This document shows positions 8,687 through 18,352 of a stretch of DNA of 64,000 bases, in pieces (position 1 is the stretch's first letter; each line of letters starts with the position of its first letter). The notes under the pieces are model-generated. The model was not told where the DNA came from and searched no databases. It worked only from the letters and a program-made list of their open reading frames with translations. Source of the stretch: Pseudomonas sp. TH43 (lineage in GTDB: Bacteria > Pseudomonadota > Gammaproteobacteria > Pseudomonadales > Pseudomonadaceae); assembly GCF_016650635.1 (NCBI RefSeq), contig NZ_JAEKFI010000003.1, forward strand, positions 806,001 through 870,000. The letters are read 5' to 3'. The position numbers and the translations under genes were made by a program.

Positions 8687-9610
8687 ATGCCTGACCTCTA
8701 TCACTTCTTCCAGCAGCTGGTTAATGGCCTGACCATTGGCAGCACGTATGCCCTGATCGCCATCGGCTATACGATGGTTTACGGCATCATTGGAATGATC
8801 AACTTCGCCCACGGCGAGGTGTACATGATCGGCTCCTACGTGGCGTTCATCGCCATCGCCGGGCTGGCCATGATGGGAATCGACAACGTCCCGCTGTTGA
8901 TGACCGCCGCCTTCATCGCGAGCATCGTTGTCACCAGCTCGTACGGTTACAGCATCGAACGGATCGCCTACCGCCCCCTGCGCGGCAGCAACCGTCTGAT
9001 CCCGCTGATTTCCGCCATCGGTATGTCGATCTTCCTGCAGAACACGGTTCTGCTGGCGCAAGACTCCAAGGACAAATCCATCCCCAACCTGATCCCCGGC
9101 AACATCTCTTTCGGGCCAGGTGGCGCACATGAAGTGCTGATCTCCTACATGCAAATCGTGGTGTTCGTGGTGACCCTGATCGCCATGCTCGGCCTGACGC
9201 TGTTCATCTCCCGTTCTCGCCTGGGTCGCGCCTGCCGCGCCTGCGCCGAAGACATCAAGATGGCTAACCTGCTCGGCATCAACACCAACAACATCATCGC
9301 CCTGACCTTCGTCATTGGTGCTGCGCTGGCGGCCATCGCGGCCGTGCTGCTGAGCATGCAATATGGCGTGATCAACCCGAACGCCGGTTTCCTCGTCGGC
9401 CTCAAAGCCTTCACCGCAGCAGTACTCGGCGGCATCGGCAGCATCCCCGGCGCCATGCTCGGTGGGTTGGTGCTTGGGGTGGCGGAAGCGTTTGGCGCCG
9501 ATATCTTCGGCGACCAGTACAAGGACGTCGTGGCTTTCGGCTTGTTGGTTCTGGTGCTGTTGTTCCGTCCGACCGGCATTCTGGGCCGTCCGGAGGTTGA
9601 GAAAGTATGA
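8687..9610 (+). CDS. livH: Branched-chain amino-acid ABC permease LivH (BraD)
   Basis: A 307-residue inner-membrane permease with about eight hydrophobic helices, opening [19 protein letters not shown] and carrying the [11 protein letters not shown] motif characteristic of LivH. The C-terminal helix pair around [17 protein letters not shown] is also typical. It pairs with LivM to form the channel of the high-affinity branched-chain uptake system. TTAGGAG lies before the ATG. Its stop overlaps the livM start by four bases, indicating translational coupling. Confidence 0.93.
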   Translation: MPDLYHFFQQLVNGLTIGSTYALIAIGYTMVYGIIGMINFAHGEVYMIGSYVAFIAIAGLAMMGIDNVPLLMTAAFIASIVVTSSYGYSIERIAYRPLRGSNRLIPLISAIGMSIFLQNTVLLAQDSKDKSIPNLIPGNISFGPGGAHEVLISYMQIVVFVVTLIAMLGLTLFISRSRLGRACRACAEDIKMANLLGINTNNIIALTFVIGAALAAIAAVLLSMQYGVINPNAGFLVGLKAFTAAVLGGIGSIPGAMLGGLVLGVAEAFGADIFGDQYKDVVAFGLLVLVLLFRPTGILGRPEVEKV

Positions 9611-10863
9611 CTAGGAATCTTAAACAGGCACTGTTCAGTGCGCTCTTGGTTTGGGCAGTTGCGTATCCGGTGCTCGGACTGAAACTGACCATCGTCGGCA
9701 TCAATCTGGAAGTGCACAACACCAGCCCGGTGATTCTGGCGACCATCGCCATCTGCTCGGTGCTGATGTTCTTGCGGGTGCTGTTCAACCAGCAGATCAG
9801 CAAGGCGTGGAATTCCTCGCCGGGCCTGCCGTTGATCCCGGCCAAGGCCAGCAACTTCCTGACCCTGCCGACCACGCAACGCTACTTCATCATTGCGCTG
9901 ATCATCGGTGCACTGGTGTGGCCGTTCTTCGGTTCGCGTGGCGCGGTGGACATCGCGACGCTGATCCTGATCTACGTGATGCTCGGCCTCGGCCTGAACA
10001 TCGTCGTCGGTCTGGCCGGTCTGCTCGACCTCGGTTACGTCGGTTTCTACGCCGTCGGCGCCTACAGCTACGCGCTGCTGTCGCACTACTACGGTCTGAG
10101 CTTCTGGATCTGCCTGCCGATTGCCGGCCTGATGGCGGCGACGTTCGGCTTCCTGCTGGGCTTCCCGGTATTGCGTCTGCGCGGCGACTATCTGGCGATC
10201 GTGACGTTGGGTTTCGGCGAAATCATTCGTCTGTTCCTGCGTAACCTGACCGACATCACCGGCGGCCCGAACGGCATCAGCAACATCGAGAAACCAACGT
10301 TCTTCGGCCTGACCTTCGAACGTAAAGCCGCGGAAGGCATGCAAACCTTCCACGAGTATTTCGGCCTGCAATACAACTCGATCAACAAGGTGATTTTCCT
10401 TTACCTGGTTGCCCTGTTGCTGGCGCTGGCGGCGCTGTTCATCATCAACCGTTTGCTGCGCATGCCGATCGGCCGTGCGTGGGAAGCGCTGCGTGAAGAC
10501 GAAATCGCCTGCCGTGCGCTGGGACTCAACCCGACGATCATCAAGCTGTCGGCCTTCACCCTGGGTGCGAGCTTCGCCGGTTTCGCCGGTAGCTTCTTCG
10601 CTGCCCGTCAAGGTCTGGTGACCCCGGAATCGTTCACCTTCATCGAGTCGGCGATCATTCTCGCCATCGTCGTGTTGGGTGGCATGGGCTCGCAACTGGG
10701 CGTGATTCTCGCGGCCGTGGTGATGATCCTGTTGCCGGAAATGATGCGTGAGTTCAGTGAGTACCGCATGTTGATGTTCGGTGCGCTGATGGTGTTGATG
10801 ATGATCTGGCGTCCACAAGGTCTGCTGCCGATGCAACGCCCACACATGGAGTTGCGAAAATGA
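9607..10863 (+). CDS. livM: Branched-chain amino-acid ABC permease LivM (BraE)
   Basis: A 418-residue second permease subunit with an N-terminal extension of about 90 residues before the conserved core, as is usual for the Pseudomonas BraE type. The family blocks [33 protein letters not shown] and [12 protein letters not shown] are all present. It overlaps livH by four bases and livG by four bases, so these genes are co-translated. It works in the inner membrane with LivH. Confidence 0.93.
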   Translation: MTRNLKQALFSALLVWAVAYPVLGLKLTIVGINLEVHNTSPVILATIAICSVLMFLRVLFNQQISKAWNSSPGLPLIPAKASNFLTLPTTQRYFIIALIIGALVWPFFGSRGAVDIATLILIYVMLGLGLNIVVGLAGLLDLGYVGFYAVGAYSYALLSHYYGLSFWICLPIAGLMAATFGFLLGFPVLRLRGDYLAIVTLGFGEIIRLFLRNLTDITGGPNGISNIEKPTFFGLTFERKAAEGMQTFHEYFGLQYNSINKVIFLYLVALLLALAALFIINRLLRMPIGRAWEALREDEIACRALGLNPTIIKLSAFTLGASFAGFAGSFFAARQGLVTPESFTFIESAIILAIVVLGGMGSQLGVILAAVVMILLPEMMREFSEYRMLMFGALMVLMMIWRPQGLLPMQRPHMELRK

Positions 10864-11627
10864 GCCGCGAGATCTTGAAAGTTGAAAACCTCAGCATGCG
10901 CTTCGGCGGCTTGCTGGCGGTCAACGGCGTGGCCCTGACCGTGAAGGAAAAACAGGTGGTTGCCTTGATCGGGCCAAACGGCGCGGGCAAGACCACCGTG
11001 TTCAACTGCCTGACCGGTTTCTACAAGCCGTCCGGCGGCAGCATCCTGCTCGACGGCGAGCCGATTCAAGGCCTGCCGGGCCACAAGATCGCCCTCAAAG
11101 GTGTGGTGCGGACCTTCCAGAACGTACGGTTGTTCAAGGACATGACGGCGGTCGAGAACCTGTTGATCGCGCAGCACCGTCACCTGAACACCAACTTCCT
11201 GGCCGGCCTCTTCAAGACCCCGTCGTTCCGCAAAAGCGAGCGCGAGGCGATGGAGTTTGCCGAGTACTGGCTGGAAAAGGTCAACCTCAAAGAGTTCGCC
11301 AACCGCACCGCCGGCACCCTGGCTTACGGTCAGCAACGACGTCTGGAAATCGCTCGCTGCATGATGACTCGTCCGCGGATCCTCATGCTCGACGAACCAG
11401 CCGCCGGCCTGAACCCGAAGGAAACCGAAGACCTCAAGGCGCTGATCAGCGTGCTGCGTGAAGAGCACAACGTGACGGTGCTGCTGATCGAACACGACAT
11501 GAAACTGGTCATGAGCATTTCCGACCACATCGTCGTGATCAACCAGGGCACGCCTCTGGCCGACGGCACGCCGGAACAGATCCGCGACAATCCTGAAGTA
11601 ATCAAAGCCTACCTGGGGGAAGCGTAA
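10860..11627 (+). CDS. livG: Branched-chain amino-acid ABC ATPase LivG (BraF)
   Basis: A 255-residue cytoplasmic ATPase. Walker A is GPNGAGKT at residues 38-45. The signature region reads [14 protein letters not shown], a LivG-type variation of LSGGQ, and Walker B is [15 protein letters not shown] with the H-loop at LLIEHDMK. It powers the LivHM channel together with LivF. It overlaps livM by four bases and directly abuts livF. Confidence 0.93.
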   Translation: MSREILKVENLSMRFGGLLAVNGVALTVKEKQVVALIGPNGAGKTTVFNCLTGFYKPSGGSILLDGEPIQGLPGHKIALKGVVRTFQNVRLFKDMTAVENLLIAQHRHLNTNFLAGLFKTPSFRKSEREAMEFAEYWLEKVNLKEFANRTAGTLAYGQQRRLEIARCMMTRPRILMLDEPAAGLNPKETEDLKALISVLREEHNVTVLLIEHDMKLVMSISDHIVVINQGTPLADGTPEQIRDNPEVIKAYLGEA

Positions 11628-12329
11628 ATGCTGCAGTTCGAAAACGTTTCCACCTTCTACGGCAAGATCCAGGCGCTGCACAGCGTCAACGTCGAAGTCC
11701 GTCAGGGCGAGATCGTCACCCTGATCGGCGCCAACGGTGCTGGCAAGTCGACGCTGCTGATGACGCTGTGCGGTTCGCCGCAAGCGCACAGCGGCAGCAT
11801 CCGCTACATGGGTGAGGAACTGGTCGGTCAGGACTCGTCGCAGATCATGCGTAAAAGCATCGCCGTGGTGCCGGAAGGTCGTCGGGTGTTCGCGCGTCTG
11901 ACCGTTGAAGAAAACCTCTCCATGGGCGGCTTCTTCACCGACAAGGGCGACTATCAGGAACAGATGGACAAGGTTCTCGGACTTTTCCCACGCCTGAAAG
12001 AACGCTTCAACCAGCGCGGCGGCACCATGTCCGGCGGCGAACAGCAAATGCTCGCCATCGGCCGTGCGCTGATGAGCAAGCCCAAGCTGCTGCTGCTCGA
12101 CGAGCCGTCGCTGGGCCTGGCACCGATCATCATCCAGCAGATCTTCGACATCATCGAACAACTGCGCAAGGACGGTGTAACGGTGTTCCTGGTCGAGCAG
12201 AACGCCAACCAGGCGCTGAAAATCGCCGACCGCGCGTACGTTCTGGAGAACGGCCGCGTGGTCATGCAAGGCACCGGTGAAGCGCTGCTGACCGACCCGA
12301 AAGTACGCGAGGCGTACCTCGGCGGTTGA
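11628..12329 (+). CDS. livF: Branched-chain amino-acid ABC ATPase LivF (BraG)
   Basis: A 233-residue ATPase with Walker A GANGAGKS (34-41), signature MSGGEQQMLAIGRAL and Walker B LLLLDEPSLGLAP. The VVPEGRRVFARLTV block is diagnostic of LivF. It begins at the base after the livG stop and closes the operon. A strong terminator follows 21 bases past the stop. Confidence 0.93.
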   Translation: MLQFENVSTFYGKIQALHSVNVEVRQGEIVTLIGANGAGKSTLLMTLCGSPQAHSGSIRYMGEELVGQDSSQIMRKSIAVVPEGRRVFARLTVEENLSMGGFFTDKGDYQEQMDKVLGLFPRLKERFNQRGGTMSGGEQQMLAIGRALMSKPKLLLLDEPSLGLAPIIIQQIFDIIEQLRKDGVTVFLVEQNANQALKIADRAYVLENGRVVMQGTGEALLTDPKVREAYLGG

Positions 12330-12350
12330 ATCATCTCACCAAACAAAAAA

Positions 12351-12374
12351 ACGGCCTCCGGGCCGTTTTTTTTC
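12351..12374 (+). terminator. Terminator of the livHMGF operon
   Basis: AACGGCC / GGCCGTT with a short TCCG-type loop, followed by a run of eight or more T residues. This is a textbook intrinsic terminator just after livF. Confidence 0.9.
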
Positions 12375-12406
12375 ATCTGCCAATCCTGAATCCAACACAA
12401 GCCCCC

Positions 12407-12496
12407 TGTGGGCGCGAGCCTGCTCGCGAAGCGGTGTGTCATTCAGCAAATGTGCTGACTGATGCTCCCTCTTCGCGAGCAGGCTCGCTCCCACAG
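12407..12496. repeat. REP-type inverted pair, family A
   Basis: Facing family A units at 12407-12430 and 12473-12496 with a ~42-base spacer, between the ends of the convergent liv operon and the secreted-protein pair. The left copy has one mismatch in the core (GGGCGCGAGCC rather than GGGAGCGAGCC). Confidence 0.85.
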
Positions 12497-12516
12497 TGGA
12501 GAGTTGTAGCAATCGC

Positions 12517-13755
12517 TTAGTACGGGTTGCAGTGCTGCGCTACCGCCGTGGCCTGATCGACGTATGGCCGTGCGGGTTCAAGGTTCCACTCAGGCTTGTT
12601 GCGCACAGGCTTGCCCTCGTAGGTTGCCGCCAGATGGCAGACCATCTGCCGACGCAACGAGCCACCGTTGACGCTGTATTGCCGCCATTGCTGATCGTCT
12701 TTGTGTTTGTTGTACAGCTCGGCAAACATCCGGTCGGTCTGATCGTCCTTGATTGCGCGGCCGCACGCGGTCGGCACCACTGAAAGCGACCAGGTGTTCG
12801 GTCCCAGTTTCGGATCGGGGCGTTGTACCCAGGTGCTCGACTCGATGTACTTCTCACAGAACTGCGGCGCCGCTGGCGTCGAGGTCTGGATGCACGAGAA
12901 CGAAGCTTTGCCGACCGGGGTTTTCGGGAAATCGATCTTGATGATGTTGCGATCCTTGCCGGTCCTGGCCTTGTAATCGCGCTGGTTGGCCATCGCATCG
13001 TTCAAGCCACGTTGATCGCTGTAGAAAAACGCCAGAATCGGCAGTTCGTCGGTTTTCGGGTTGCCTAGACGCAGCTCAGTCTGGGTTTGAAACTCACGAC
13101 TATTGATGACTTTGCGCGCGCCCATGAAGTTGCGGAACGCATCCACCCGCTCCTGGCTGCTCATCGGATTGCGCATGTTGAAGCCACACTGCAACTGATC
13201 CTGCTGGCGGTTGTTATTGAACTGGGTGAAGTGCGCGACCCAGGCATTCGGGCTGGTGATCGGTGGTTTCATGGCCTGGCAAACCGCTTCTGCCGGGGCG
13301 GTGTTTTTGTTGTCGCCACAACCCCGGTCATTGCGAAAATCAGTCCAGGCATCGTTGGGAAAAGCACAGTAGACATGCACTGGGGTCTCGGGGTCGCGGA
13401 CCAGATCTCTGGGGGTAATCAGATAGCCGTTCTGCGTGCTCATGCCGGGGTCTTCATAACTGATGCCGTCGGCGCGCATGTACGACGCTGCAAAAGTACC
13501 CAGCTCCAGCGCTTTCGGGCTGGGATTCCAGACGTCCCATTTCTGCCCCTTGGCCGGGTCGGCGCGGTGCGTGCCCCGAACCAAAAGCCCCGAACAGTCC
13601 GAGGCGGGATCCTGACCGCAGCTGTCGACGGTTTTGTTGTACAACGATTCGACCTTCCTCAGCGTCTCGTCGCATGACTCGGCATTGGCCCATGTCGCCT
13701 GCACCAGCAGCGGGAACATGAGCAATGGAGCGATCCTGTTCAAGCGTTTTTTCAT
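12517..13755 (-). CDS. Secreted halovibrin/DUF2599-like protein, one C-terminal module
   Basis: A 412-residue exported protein. The chosen ATG at 13755 follows AAGGAG by nine bases and opens a signal peptide (MKKRLNRIAPLL... ending near TWANA); the longer reading would add 35 residues with no support. The mature N-terminal domain has an SDCSGLLVRGTH segment, a WNPSPKA motif and many paired cysteines. The C-terminal ~100 residues carry WSLSVVPTACGRA, SLRRQMVCHLA and PEWNLEPARPYV, matching what I recall of DUF2599/halovibrin-like proteins. No activity can be assigned; an extracellular enzyme or toxin is inference. It lies 34 bases downstream of its paralogue, probably in one operon. Confidence 0.6.
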   Translation of the reverse strand: MKKRLNRIAPLLMFPLLVQATWANAESCDETLRKVESLYNKTVDSCGQDPASDCSGLLVRGTHRADPAKGQKWDVWNPSPKALELGTFAASYMRADGISYEDPGMSTQNGYLITPRDLVRDPETPVHVYCAFPNDAWTDFRNDRGCGDNKNTAPAEAVCQAMKPPITSPNAWVAHFTQFNNNRQQDQLQCGFNMRNPMSSQERVDAFRNFMGARKVINSREFQTQTELRLGNPKTDELPILAFFYSDQRGLNDAMANQRDYKARTGKDRNIIKIDFPKTPVGKASFSCIQTSTPAAPQFCEKYIESSTWVQRPDPKLGPNTWSLSVVPTACGRAIKDDQTDRMFAELYNKHKDDQQWRQYSVNGGSLRRQMVCHLAATYEGKPVRNKPEWNLEPARPYVDQATAVAQHCNPY

Positions 13756-13789
13756 GGCTTGCATCTCCTTGATTAGCCAACACACACCC

Positions 13790-15508
13790 TCAACGCGGGA
13801 CCGGGTTACAACCCGCAGCCCGCGTCTCGTTGTCCGATAACGCCGGCCGGAAAGGCTCAAGATTCCACGGCGTTTTGTTGCGGTAATTGACCAGGACGCA
13901 ATTCAATTGCTGGCGCATGCTGCCGGCGGATTTTTCGTTGTCACGCCAGTTGCTGTCGGCGCCTTTTAGCGCGAACAGTTGGTCGTACAACGCAGCCACC
14001 TGCTCACTGGGCAAGGCTCGTCCCGCCGCTGTGGGGACCACGCTCAGGCTCCACTCATCCTTGCTGGTGCCGGGGTCGTAACGTTTGATCCAGTCGGCCG
14101 AGGCAATGTATTGCGGTGCCGCAACCGGAACCGGATTGCAACCAGCCTTGGCCGATTCCTGCGCAGAGACGTTGGGGCGGAACGGTTCCAGATTCCATTC
14201 GGTTTTTGCCGGATAGTTCTGGATCAGGCAGCTCAGTTGCCCGCGCATGCTGCCCGCCGATTTCTCGTTGTCGCGCCACTGACTATCGGCGCCACGCAGG
14301 GCGAACAGTTCTTTGTACAAGGCATCCTGATCACTGGCCTGAATCGCTTTGCCTTGGGCAGTGGGGGTGATCTTGAGCGACCATTCGTTTTTCTTGCTGC
14401 CCGGATCGAAACGTTCGACCCACACCGCTTCAGCAATGTATTTCTGCGCAGGTGTCGGTGTCGGCTGCGCGCTGCCAGCCGCCGTCAGGTCTATCGCCTG
14501 GTCAGCGGCGACATAGCTGAAACGTTGCTCGGCAGGCTTGGTGAAATCCAGCCGCAGGATCGGCACGCTGTAACCCTGCGCCTGGAGTTTCTTCTGGAAG
14601 TTGCGTGCGCTGTTCAGGCCGTTTTCCGGTTTCGGCGGAGCCTGATCGCCGCGAGTGGCGAAGTTCTGTGTGCTGTTGACGTTGTAGATGAAGGCATCGA
14701 TGTACTTCATGTTTTCGCTGCCGTCGTTGGTTGCGGTGGCGTTCTTCAACATGAACTCGTTGACCTGGGCGCTGTGAGAGAACGGGTCTTTGTTGGTGGT
14801 GGTCGGCCGGGACTCATGAACCCGGATCATCGCGTGCCAGTCGCTGGGTTTTTCCGCGTTAAAGGAACACTGGCCGTACTGGATCGGCCCCTTCATCAGC
14901 CCGGTGTATTTTTGCGTCCATTGCTCTGCGGTGGTGACCCCGGCTTCTGCACAAGTGCCATAGGCCAGCGCGGCATTGCGGTTGCTCATCACGCCCTGAG
15001 CGGCGCGCGGTGGCTCGCGACTGTCGAAAAATCCGCAGCCGTACCATTTGCGCTCAGGCCCGGTGCCGCCATCGAATGCGTAGATGCAGGTAAACCCCTG
15101 CTCCTTGACTGGCAGGTTCAACGCTGCCGCATCGGTTGGGGTTCGCAGGATCAGACCAGCCGGATGAATGAGAATTTTGGTACTCAGATCCTTGCGAATC
15201 CACGAGTAGGAGGTCGCACCGATCTTGACCGCGTAGGGGCTGTAATCCCAGGGGTTGAAGGGCCCGTCGTTGACCATGCGCAAGGTCACGCCACTGCAGT
15301 AATAGAGACCGCGTGCGGCAGCGGTATCGGGTTCCTGGCAGGTGTCCTTGAGGGTGTTGTAGTTGTGGTTGACGCGTCTGAGCGTGTCCAGCGGATCGGA
15401 GACTGTCTGGGCAGCAACAGTCGAGAACATCAAGGGCAGTGTGCAGGCCAGAGCAAACGATGAAGCCTTGCGCGACAGCACAGCGGAGACTGAGCGATCC
15501 GTCGTCAT
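13790..15508 (-). CDS. Secreted halovibrin/DUF2599-like protein, tandem C-terminal modules
   Basis: A 572-residue exported paralogue of the next gene, with a signal peptide ending around STVAAQ. Its N-terminal domain keeps the YYCSGVTLR, WDYSPYAVKIGA and SYSWIRKDL landmarks. The C-terminus has two consecutive copies of the ~100-residue module found once in the paralogue: WVERFDPG...EWSLKITPTAQGKA...WNLEPFRPNV, then WIKRYDPG...EWSLSVVPTAAGRA...WNLEPFRPAL. Both copies share WRDNEKSAGSMR, so the duplication looks recent. It is the first gene of a likely two-gene operon. Function is unknown; the repeated module may be a binding domain. Confidence 0.6.
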   Translation of the reverse strand: MTTDRSVSAVLSRKASSFALACTLPLMFSTVAAQTVSDPLDTLRRVNHNYNTLKDTCQEPDTAAARGLYYCSGVTLRMVNDGPFNPWDYSPYAVKIGATSYSWIRKDLSTKILIHPAGLILRTPTDAAALNLPVKEQGFTCIYAFDGGTGPERKWYGCGFFDSREPPRAAQGVMSNRNAALAYGTCAEAGVTTAEQWTQKYTGLMKGPIQYGQCSFNAEKPSDWHAMIRVHESRPTTTNKDPFSHSAQVNEFMLKNATATNDGSENMKYIDAFIYNVNSTQNFATRGDQAPPKPENGLNSARNFQKKLQAQGYSVPILRLDFTKPAEQRFSYVAADQAIDLTAAGSAQPTPTPAQKYIAEAVWVERFDPGSKKNEWSLKITPTAQGKAIQASDQDALYKELFALRGADSQWRDNEKSAGSMRGQLSCLIQNYPAKTEWNLEPFRPNVSAQESAKAGCNPVPVAAPQYIASADWIKRYDPGTSKDEWSLSVVPTAAGRALPSEQVAALYDQLFALKGADSNWRDNEKSAGSMRQQLNCVLVNYRNKTPWNLEPFRPALSDNETRAAGCNPVPR

Positions 15509-15590
15509 GAGATACCGTCCTGGTAAATCGGCCTGTCGGAGTGGCCGTTGAAATGACTATAGATCACTGCCGGAAAATCAAATAAATCAC

Positions 15591-15674
15591 TGTAGGAGCT
15601 GCCGAAGGCTGCGATCTTTTGATCTTGATCTTCAAAACAAGATCAAAAGATCGCAGCCTTCGGCAGCTCCTACA
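15591..15674. repeat. Long inverted repeat, family B
   Basis: Near-perfect facing arms TGTAGGAGCTGCCGAAGGCT... and its complement enclose a short A/T-rich centre (GATCTTGATCTTCAAAACAAGATC). The same element recurs at 19979, 40737, 45854, 53208 and 58157. It sits between divergent transcription units, upstream of the bufferin operon. Confidence 0.9.
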
Positions 15675-15740
15675 GGGGTTTTGGATTATTTGGAAAAAAT
15701 TTTCGCTGAGCTGTAACGCATCGTCGACTGGTTTCTCTAG

Positions 15741-15777
15741 AGGGTTAAGCAAGCGCAAAAACGCTTGTACAAACCCT
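15741..15777 (+). promoter_or_regulatory. Stem-loop in the bufA leader
   Basis: Nested complementary segments, AGGGTT...AACCCT outside and CAAGCG-CAAAAA-CGCTTG inside, lie 22-58 bases upstream of the bufA ATG. It may be an RNA leader hairpin or a DNA operator. A GTAACG at 15713-15718 resembles the -35 element of some ECF sigma factors (Caulobacter SigF uses GTAACC), but I see no convincing matching -10. Confidence 0.4.
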
Positions 15778-15798
15778 GAACAAGACTGGAGAAACATC

Positions 15799-16101
15799 AT
15801 GACTGCTACCACTCGCACCCTGTCCGCCACTGCACTGGTTCTGGCCCTCGGCTCTGCTCTGAGTATGGCCGCCGTATCGACCGTCCACGCCGCTGACGAC
15901 ATGGAAAAATGCTTCGGCGTGGCGATGAAAGGTCATAACGATTGCGCCGCAGGTGCAGGCACCACCTGTGCCGGCACCGCGAAAATGGACTACCAGGCCA
16001 ACGCCTGGAAACTCGTTCCGAAAGGCACCTGCGCCACCACTGAAAGCAAGACCTCGCCGACCGGTTTCGGCCAGATGGAAGCCTTCAAAGCCAAGTCCTG
16101 A
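15799..16101 (+). CDS. bufA: Bufferin precursor peptide (DUF2282, BufA1-like)
   Basis: A 100-residue precursor starting [10 protein letters not shown], with a signal peptide predicted to end near residue 31 (TVHA). The mature part carries four conserved cysteines (C38 in EKCFGVA, C49 in NDCAAG, C57 in TTCAGTA, C78 in KGTCATT). In characterised bufferins of this type some cysteines are converted to thiooxazole by the BufB/BufC pair and others form a disulfide, giving a periplasmic copper-binding peptide. The context (BufB, BufC and DoxX genes directly downstream) supports the call. A GGAG site precedes the ATG. The usual Gly-rich C-terminus is replaced here by a Ser/Thr/Lys tail. Confidence 0.85.
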   Translation: MTATTRTLSATALVLALGSALSMAAVSTVHAADDMEKCFGVAMKGHNDCAAGAGTTCAGTAKMDYQANAWKLVPKGTCATTESKTSPTGFGQMEAFKAKS

Positions 16102-16126
16102 CCTGCGGCCTGCCTGAGTGACGATC

Positions 16127-17014
16127 ATGTTCACAGTCAACGAACCTGCCCTTTCCGACACTCAGGCAGCCCACTCCGGGCTCCCTGCCCGCGCCGGGCT
16201 GGGGCTCAAGACCGGGCACTTCAGGGAAGTGCTCTGTTCACAACCGGACCTCGGTTTTTTCGAAGTCCACGCCGAAAACTACATGGTGGACGGCGGTCCT
16301 TTTCATCATTTTCTCGGGTTGATTCGCGAGCAGTATCCGTTGTCGCTGCACGGTGTCGGACTGTCCATCGGCGCTGAAGGGCCGCTGGATGTTCAACATC
16401 TCAAGCGTCTCGGTGCACTGATCGAACGCTATCAACCGCACTCCTTTTCCGAACACCTGGCCTGGTCCAGCCATGGTCCGGTGTTCCTCAATGATTTGCT
16501 GCCACTGGCCTATGACACGCCGACGCTGAACCGCGTCTGCGAGCACATAGACCAAGTGCAGAACAGCCTCGGGCGCCCCATGCTGCTGGAAAATCCGGCG
16601 ACGTATCTGGCCTTTCAACGCTCGACCATTGATGAGGCTGACTTCATTGCCGACGTCATCCGCCGTAGCGGCTGCGGCCTGTTGCTGGACGTCAATAACG
16701 TCTACGTATCGTGCATCAACCATCAACGCGACCCATTGGCCTACCTCGATGCCTTGCCATTGCACGCCGTTGGCGAGATTCATCTGGCTGGGTTTGCAGA
16801 AGATCGCGACAGTCTCGGCGACCGTTTGCTGATCGACGATCATGGTGCGCCGATCGATCTGGCTGTATGGAATCTGTACCGCCAAGTGCTGGAGCGCACA
16901 GGCCCGGCAGCAACGCTGATCGAACGCGACAACAGTTTGCCGGCGTTCAGCGTCTTGCTCGCCGAGGCCCGGCAGGCTGATGACTTGCTGATGCAAGCCA
17001 GGGGTCGATCATGA
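16127..17014 (+). CDS. bufB: MNIO-family peptide-modifying enzyme (DUF692, BufB)
   Basis: A 295-residue TIM-barrel multinuclear non-heme iron oxidase. Recognisable blocks are [10 protein letters not shown] (44-53), SLHGVG with H75, FSEHLAW with E109/H110, LLENPATY with E155, LLDVNNVY with D188, INHQRDP with H199, EIHLAGF with H219, and LIERDN with E266. Together these give the His/Asp/Glu set expected to hold two or three iron ions. It should oxidise cysteines of the BufA peptide with help from BufC. A GTG three codons upstream (16118) is an alternative start. Its stop overlaps bufC by four bases. Confidence 0.88.
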   Translation: MFTVNEPALSDTQAAHSGLPARAGLGLKTGHFREVLCSQPDLGFFEVHAENYMVDGGPFHHFLGLIREQYPLSLHGVGLSIGAEGPLDVQHLKRLGALIERYQPHSFSEHLAWSSHGPVFLNDLLPLAYDTPTLNRVCEHIDQVQNSLGRPMLLENPATYLAFQRSTIDEADFIADVIRRSGCGLLLDVNNVYVSCINHQRDPLAYLDALPLHAVGEIHLAGFAEDRDSLGDRLLIDDHGAPIDLAVWNLYRQVLERTGPAATLIERDNSLPAFSVLLAEARQADDLLMQARGRS

Positions 17015-17769
17015 GCACTCAAGCGACCTTCGCGGCGGCAATGCTCGATGTGCGATCGCCTTGCCCCGAAGGCCTGTGCAGCGCCAACGGTGCCGATCCC
17101 GAGAGCCGTTTCGCGGTGTATCGCAACAACGTGCAAAGTTCGCTGATGAACGCTCTGGGTGACAGTTATCCGGTGGTTGCGCAACTGGTGGGCAAGGAGT
17201 TCTTCCGCGCCATGGCGGCCGTTTTCATCCAGGCTCAGCCACCCCACAGTCCGTTGATGAGCCTTTATGGCGAAGATTTTGCGGATTTCATCGAAAGCTT
17301 TGAACCGGCATTCAGCGTGCCCTATCTGGCCGATGTCGCACGTCTTGAACACCTGCGTACTGTCGCCTACCACGCCGCCGATGCCAGCCCGATAAGTCCG
17401 GAAGAAATCACCGCCGCACTGTCTGCACCCGACTCTTTGAGCGAACTGCGCTTCGGGCTGCACCCGTCGTTGCGCCTGCTCGACTCAAGCCATGCCGTTG
17501 TCGCGATCTGGGCAGCGCATCAACACGACGCAACACTTGAGGGCATCAACACCCACCAAGAGCAGTACGCCCTGGTCTTGCGCAACTGTCTGGACGTCGA
17601 GGTGTTTGCCCTCGAACACGGCGCCAGCCTGTTTATCCGTCAATTACTTGATGGCCAGCCACTGCTGGCAGCGGCGCAAAACAGCCCGCCGTTCGACCTC
17701 AGTCAAACCCTGGCCCTATTGATTGCACACAACGCCATCACTCATCTGAACGACAAGGAATCGCCATGA
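17011..17769 (+). CDS. bufC: DUF2063-family MNIO partner protein (BufC)
   Basis: A 252-residue soluble protein with the DUF2063 signature at its N-terminus: [23 protein letters not shown], where homologues have RxxxYRNN...L...YPV. Proteins of this family bind the precursor peptide and present it to the MNIO enzyme. It overlaps bufB by four bases and the DoxX gene by four bases, so the three are translationally coupled. The C-terminal half is less conserved, as is usual. Confidence 0.85.
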   Translation: MSTQATFAAAMLDVRSPCPEGLCSANGADPESRFAVYRNNVQSSLMNALGDSYPVVAQLVGKEFFRAMAAVFIQAQPPHSPLMSLYGEDFADFIESFEPAFSVPYLADVARLEHLRTVAYHAADASPISPEEITAALSAPDSLSELRFGLHPSLRLLDSSHAVVAIWAAHQHDATLEGINTHQEQYALVLRNCLDVEVFALEHGASLFIRQLLDGQPLLAAAQNSPPFDLSQTLALLIAHNAITHLNDKESP

Positions 17770-18242
17770 ACACGCTCATCCCCCGCGCCATCGCGCTGCT
17801 GGAGAAAATCCCCCACAGTCTGATCGCGCTCATTGCGCGTTTTTCGATTGCGGCAGTGTTCTGGAAATCCGGGCAGACCAAGGTCGAGGGCCTGGCCATC
17901 GACCTGATTGACGGGACGTTTCAACTCGGCTGGCCGCGTCTGGCGGATTCAACGATTCCACTTTTCAAGAGCGAATACCACGTGCCACTGCTGTCGCCGG
18001 AAATCGCCGCGCACATGGCCGCGTTTGCCGAGCACTTTTTCCCGATCCTGATACTGATCGGATTCGCCACAAGGTTTTCAGCCCTGGCACTGCTGGGGAT
18101 GACGCTGACCATTCAGCTGTTTGTCTATCCAGACGCCTATCCGACCCATGGCACGTGGGCAGCGGTGTTGCTGTTCCTGATGGCTCGCGGCCCTGGCAGG
18201 TTGTCGATAGATCACTTGGTCGCACACCGTTTCGCCAAATAA
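17766..18242 (+). CDS. DoxX-family membrane protein of the buf operon
   Basis: A 158-residue integral membrane protein with about four helices. The opening IALIARFSIAAVFWKSGQTKVEG is the DoxX core. It is the usual fourth gene of DUF2282-DUF692-DUF2063 operons. A redox or membrane-anchoring role in bufferin maturation is plausible but not shown. It overlaps bufC by four bases and ends the operon just before a REP pair. Confidence 0.85.
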   Translation: MNTLIPRAIALLEKIPHSLIALIARFSIAAVFWKSGQTKVEGLAIDLIDGTFQLGWPRLADSTIPLFKSEYHVPLLSPEIAAHMAAFAEHFFPILILIGFATRFSALALLGMTLTIQLFVYPDAYPTHGTWAAVLLFLMARGPGRLSIDHLVAHRFAK

Positions 18243-18251
18243 GCAAATCCC

Positions 18252-18343
18252 CTGTGGGAGCGAGCCTGCTCGCGAAACGGTTTCACATTCACGTCATGTG
18301 TTGACTGAATCAATGCATTCGCGAGCAGGCTCGCTCCCACAGG
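18252..18343. repeat. REP-type inverted pair, family A
   Basis: Facing family A units at 18252-18276 and 18319-18343 between the convergent DoxX and LysR genes. Spacer ~42 bases. It could act as a bidirectional transcription or mRNA-stability boundary. Confidence 0.85.
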
Positions 18344-18352
18344 AAAATGACG

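Noticed and set aside
9145..10845. 566-codon antisense frame over livH/livM
   Set aside because: Q/H/R-rich shadow of two well-recognised permease genes.
15712..15739. ECF-sigma promoter for bufA
   Set aside because: GTAACG is suggestive of a -35 element, but no matching -10 is found at a suitable distance, so it is only mentioned in the leader entry.
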